25,997 nt of DNA from Isoetes engelmannii (Eukaryota > Streptophyta > Lycopodiopsida > Isoetales > Isoetaceae): assembly GCA_011763485.2 (NCBI GenBank), contig JAANSK020135568.1, positions 1-25,997 of the forward strand. Direction: 5' to 3'. A program made the translations under genes and the position numbers. Under the pieces are notes generated by a model that was not told where the DNA came from, did not search any database, and saw only the letters and a list, made by a program, of their open reading frames with translations. Below, piece after piece: positions 22,640-25,997 of this stretch. Within the stretch, counting starts at the first letter, position 1. The number at the start of each line of letters is the position of its first letter.

Positions 22640-23270
22640 TTAAAATGAATTGTAGACATTTTTTAGCCCCAATCCTTGACGCAAGAGTGTTATTTTTGAT
22701 GTAGTCTTGAATCTATTTTTATCTCTGACCCAAGACATTAGTATATTTTCATTTCAATATAATTTGGATTTTGGCATCATCGACTTTTTCGTTTACCCAT
22801 ATCTGTCATTTGTTCTTGATCTTTTATGTGACCTGCGGCCTTTGCCACTGCAAATGCATAACGATTAACACTTAATGTTTTGTTGGGGTCTTGCTTAGTG
22901 TTTTGTTCTTCTCTCCGTTTTAATGCAACCTATGCATAGACATAGTTCATGTGTTCTTTTTTTTTTTATCTTTGCACATCTACATAGACATTAGTTCATC
23001 TTTTTTTTTTTTTTTTTTATCTTTGCACATCTACAACCTCGTATTGCTATTGAAATAGAGAGGATTGACTTGGAAAGAGATTGAACCAAGGGTTCCTAAT
23101 AAAACTTTCAAAAACATAAATTAGTGGTTATCTTTGATGCTGAAGGATCTAGCAAGGAACCACGAAATTATTCAGCGACATGCATTTTGCACCAACCATA
23201 TCTTTTAAGAGCTAGGCATATGGCATCAGTAATGAAGGATTAGGGGTTGCTAACACAAACCATGATCGCC
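22640..23270. other. Upstream region of peroxidase B; duplicated poly-T unit
   Basis: It holds no gene. A ~50-bp unit is tandemly doubled at 22936-22983 and 22984-23034; each copy runs atagaca..agttcat, poly-T (11 and 18 Ts), then atctttgcacatctac. The first part (22,472-22,750) must contain the promoter of peroxidase B; GATAAAAATAG read on the minus strand near 22,712-22,724 is only a weak TATA candidate. Confidence 0.55.
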
Positions 23271-23440
23271 CTTCGGGACATGGTGTAGTGGCAGGACCTT
23301 AACCCACCACACCTGAGGTTACGGGTTCAAACTTGGCAATATTGGTCTAGTAATGGGGACCTTAAAAATTCCATTGCCTCGAGGTCACGAGTTCAAATAT
23401 GATCAATTGAGCCTATGGTAAAGACCTTAAACCTGCCATA
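23270..23440 (+). mobile_element. tRNA-derived SINE-like array (two and a half heads)
   Basis: Pol III-type A boxes TGGTGTAGTGG (23281) and TGGTCTAGTAATGG (23343), and B boxes GGTTCAAAC (23324) and GAGTTCAAAT (23389), are arranged as two tRNA-like heads about 63-65 bp apart. The word GACCTTAA marks each unit at 23295, 23358 and 23423; the third unit lacks a B box. The A-to-B spacing in each head suits a tRNA-derived promoter. The flanking 3' side has two 24-bp repeats (23468-23515). Most likely a dimeric or trimeric plant SINE; not an intact tRNA gene because the stems do not close. Confidence 0.55.
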
Positions 23441-23467
23441 TATAATGGATAATGACATGCAAAGCAG

Positions 23468-23515
23468 CTCCTAGTATCGGATCAGAATGATCTCCTAGCA
23501 TTGAATCAGAATGAT
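23468..23515. repeat. Two tandem 24-bp units
   Basis: Copies ctcctag.at.g.atcagaatgat at 23468-23491 and 23492-23515 differ at three positions. They follow the SINE-like array and may be its tail or flank. Confidence 0.8.
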
Positions 23516-23519
23516 CGCG

Positions 23520-24189
23520 TTTAGGAGCGGATTGGCTTCCATGTGATCTTTAGAATAAAGTAAAGTAAAATATAATCATGATGTGATGATGAATAGACTG
23601 AGGTCCTTCCATAAAAATAAAAATCAATCATTATCTTAGTCTTGAAGTTTTTGCTCTCTGCAAAACGTTTCCTTTTGGAACTAGTATAGGATCCATCCAT
23701 CATATTTGATGTGCATTTTCTTGATCTTTTTAAAATATGCAATTTCTATTCTATTTTTTTCCCAGAAGCTAATTTTCTATTTTGTATTTTGAAGCTCTTA
23801 TGAGGCCTCTACAGTAACCACTTAAATATGTCAGCCTTGAATTTTTTTGCTCTTTTTTCTTATAAGAGTAGAGAGAGACGTAAAAGTTGACGCCCAAGCG
23901 ACATCAAAGTATAGAACTTTTAGTGTCAACTTTGTGACCATTAGTAGGAATTTGGGAATACACATAGCGTCATTTTGCTTGATGCTATAATTGACTTGTC
24001 GTAGTGTTTCTCCTGGCATCCACATATCCACTTTCCCCTCTTGTCAACTTATATACATCTATGGAGTACACTGATGCTTCTTTGTTTGGCCTATTTTGAG
24101 ACGTCTATGATCCTTTACTAGGTCTCTCAGCTAAGTGTCTTGCTAAGTGTGACTCTTGACATTCCACAACGAGAAATCTAATTAGACAG
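23520..24189. other. Noncoding stretch
   Basis: AT-rich sequence with no recognisable coding region, RNA gene or repeat of note. Confidence 0.5.
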
Positions 24190-24485
24190 CTAGAATGGAA
24201 AGCCTTGCCCTTGAACAGGTTCTTCTCGAAGCCCAACAGTGAATTGTGAAGGCATTCAGGTGCTCATCAATTGCTAATGAGGTGAAGAGCCGTATTTGGA
24301 AGCACTATCTTCAGATTTATACTTACTTGTGAGCTTTTGCGTGTTCTTTACATTGTTGAGATGTTGTATTTGAGTGGGGTGGTTATGCTCTAGTGGACAT
24401 TTTCTACATTGAGTTCTTAATCCCCATTATACTTTTTTTGTATCTTTCTTTGGATAATAAAGGCTTGAGTCCTTCAAAAAAGAAA
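24190..24485 (+). mobile_element. LINE 3' tail, same family as the 9,113 LINE
   Basis: The 3' part (24,385-24,485) aligns with 14,385-14,480 of the long LINE: tgctctagtggacattttct against tgctctggtggacaatttct, and tctttggataataaaggctt against tctttggattaatagagttt, ending in a short A-rich tail. The preceding 150 bp read as an ORF2-like C-terminus (ALEQVLLEAQQ, then KAFRCSSIANEVKSRIWKHY) with an in-frame stop. It is 5'-truncated. Confidence 0.65.
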
Positions 24486-24730
24486 TATTTATTTATGTGT
24501 TTGCGGTTCTAAAAATTACATGGGTTTTTTTTTAAGAAATGCATTCACAACTTACATAAACACCAATTAATACTTCTTAATTATCGTTCACAAGCAGCAT
24601 CGCAAATAGTTTTGATACTATTGACAAGCAAATGCTACTTTTTATATACTACTAATTTTATGGGGTCGAATAAAGGTTTCAAAAATCACACTAACTACAA
24701 CATTCCCATCTTTATTAGCTTTTGAGTTTC

Positions 24731-24790
24731 TGCCGGACGAAAGACCCAGCAATGCTAGGCACTTTTTCTAGTACTTTATATAAATACAGT
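24731..24790 (-). mobile_element. Helitron-like 5' terminus, opposite orientation
   Basis: Read on the minus strand it gives TTATATAAAGTACTAGAAAAAG then TGCCTAGCATTGCTGGG, nearly the same as 5,638-5,677, including the hairpin. Bases beyond the hairpin differ, so it is a different element or a diverged one sharing the end. Confidence 0.45.
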
Positions 24791-24969
24791 ACGTACTCAA
24801 AGGTTTTTTTCAAAAATTTTAAAAATCTAAAAAAAAACGTATTTTAAGCGTACGAATTTTTACGTACTTAACAACATTGGTGTGGGCAAGGTACGTGTTT
24901 GACCCCTCCTAGGTGATGTTCACCTCATTGACGTTAAGTCGAGTACGAGCAAGGACGACCTCGTCTCTC
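24791..24969. other. Transition zone to the GC-rich end of the window
   Basis: It contains acgtac/gtacgt words (24,791-24,895), then sequence of rising GC content (gtcgagtacgagcaaggacg). No gene was seen. The compositional change to the kinase region starts in this zone. Confidence 0.4.
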
Positions 24970-25024
24970 TATTCTATTCTATTCTATTCTATTCTATTCT
25001 ATTCTATTCTATTCTATTCTATTC
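24970..25024. repeat. (TATTC)n microsatellite
   Basis: About eleven uninterrupted perfect pentamers. The kinase reading frame runs straight into the repeat and meets a stop inside it (TAG at 25019-25021). The purity suggests a young or artefactual tract. Confidence 0.95.
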
Positions 25025-25997
25025 CAGCAGTGCCGCGATGAACCGTTTGGCGCTTTCCGACACTGCGGGCTCGCTCGGGAACTGGAAGTCGACCGACTCG
25101 ATGCGTTTGTACATTTCCACTTGATTCTCCACGTGGAACGGCGTGGCGCCGAACAGAAACTCGTACGCGAGCACACCCAGACTCCACACGTCGACGCGGT
25201 GGTCGTACTCTTCACACAGCAGCACCTCGGGGCTCAGGTAATCGGGCGTACCGCAGAATGTCCTTCGCTTGGCAAACGGCTCGGGCGCGTGGACCGACCA
25301 GCCAAAGTCGGCGAGCTTGATCGTGTGGTTCGGACCCATGAGCAGATTCTCAGGCTGACATAGTCACACACCAAGACAAAGCGACGATCAGAGAGGCTTT
25401 CACTTGAAACGCCCTGGACACGCGTTTAAGCGTACCTTGATGTCGCGATGGATGACGTGGCACGAATGAAGATACTCGAGCGCATCCACGACTTGTGCGA
25501 TGTAATGTGCTGCAAACGCCTCGGTGAAGTGTTGCTGTTTACTCAGCAGCTTGTAGAGCTCTCCGTGCGGAGCGTACTCTAGGATGAGATACACACATGA
25601 GTCGTCGTAGAAGTAACCGTACAGCCGCACGACATTTGGATGCAGTAGACGTTGCTGGATCTCCACTTCACGCTGCAAATTCTTCAAGCCGCCCTCCAGG
25701 ATCAGTGGCGACTTGTATAGAACCTAAGTCGTCAGGCAGACAATGCCACTATGAGCAAGACGGCCACGTGGCACTCCCACTCAGACCACGTCACTCCACT
25801 CACCTTGAGGGCCACGCTCACGCTCGAGTGCTTTTCCTTGGCGAAGTAGACGTTGCCAAACTTGCCTTTGCCCAGGTTTTTGGTCACACTAAAGTCTTCC
25901 ATCTCCCACTTGCGGTGTTCGTTCACGCGCTCTGCCAGCGTAAGCGTGGGCTGCGCGACGTCGAGCGATCGGCGACTGGAGCCGTCGCCGTGGGAGA
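25022..25997 (-). CDS. Aurora-like Ser/Thr kinase, partial at both ends
   Basis: Exons: 25997-25804 (open to the window edge), 25723-25436 and 25354-25022, with introns of 80 and 81 bp, both phase 0 (GTGAGT...TTAG; GTACGC...TCAG). About 271 residues are visible: Gly loop [23 protein letters not shown] with the catalytic Lys, [20 protein letters not shown] (alpha-C Glu), [36 protein letters not shown], activation loop [15 protein letters not shown], and [35 protein letters not shown] and WEMEDF point to the Aurora family, which acts in mitosis on spindle and chromosomes. Subdomain XI is missing because the frame breaks in the (TATTC)n tract. High GC, short introns and 'GTPDYLSPE' instead of the plant 'GTLDYLPPE' suggest a protist, perhaps oomycete, source rather than the plant. 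Confidence 0.88.

Noticed and set aside
23270-23345. A functional tRNA gene
   Set aside because: A and B boxes are present but the acceptor and anticodon stems do not pair and the unit is repeated; a SINE-like head explains it better.
24970-25024. Link between this (TATTC)n tract and the (AATTC)n tracts in the peroxidase introns
   Set aside because: The pentamers differ in base order and are 4-5 kb apart in regions of different composition; there is no evidence of common origin.

Overview
The window looks like nuclear DNA of a land plant. It is AT-rich and gene-poor. It carries two spliced class III peroxidase genes (a plant-specific secreted family), several plant L1-type LINE copies, a tRNA-derived SINE-like array, Helitron-like ends and small Mutator-like inverted-repeat elements. 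Clade is uncertain; the heavy load of decayed elements and the unrecognised gene families make a non-angiosperm plant such as a fern possible, but this is inference. The last kilobase (about 25,020-25,997) is different: GC-rich, with compact exons and 80-81 bp introns, encoding an Aurora-type kinase that reads more like a protist/oomycete kinase than a plant one.

Layout. 1-1,560: mostly noncoding, with a 27-bp direct repeat and one doubtful minus-strand exon. 1,562-3,907: a decayed multi-exon minus-strand gene of unrecognised family (coiled coil plus a C-x-H...C...C patch), with a perfect G-box palindrome upstream. 4,350-8,260: noncoding, with tandem duplications, a Helitron-like end at 5,636 and a GT-rich tract. 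8,520-9,078: a minus-strand coding relic. 9,113-14,499: a nearly full-length but decayed LINE (ORF1, then ORF2 with endonuclease, RT and zinc-finger tail, then poly-A). Its RT is split at a conserved motif by a ~227-bp element with a 9-bp target duplication. 15,096-16,563: a plus-strand relic of an unrecognised spliced gene. 17,184-18,800: three further LINE tail remnants. 19,730-21,153 (+) and 22,471-21,366 (-): peroxidase genes A and B, tail to tail. 22,650-24,960: noncoding, with a periodic tRNA-like (SINE) array, a LINE tail and a second Helitron-like end. 24,970-25,024: a (TATTC)n tract that abruptly truncates the kinase gene.

Function. The only genes that look able to make complete proteins are the two peroxidases: secreted haem enzymes that oxidise phenolics with H2O2 in the cell wall or apoplast. 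They have lost different sets of the family's ancestral introns, so they are not a recent tandem copy. Peroxidase A keeps introns 1 and 2; intron 2 holds a 166-bp inverted-repeat element with a perfect 9-bp target duplication, and both introns carry (AATTC)n tracts. The most notable points are the compositional break at the kinase, the two datable small-element insertions, the periodic tRNA-like array and the unrecognised minus-strand gene. No CRISPR array, rRNA gene or intact tRNA gene was seen, and no LTR or virus-derived element was recognised.
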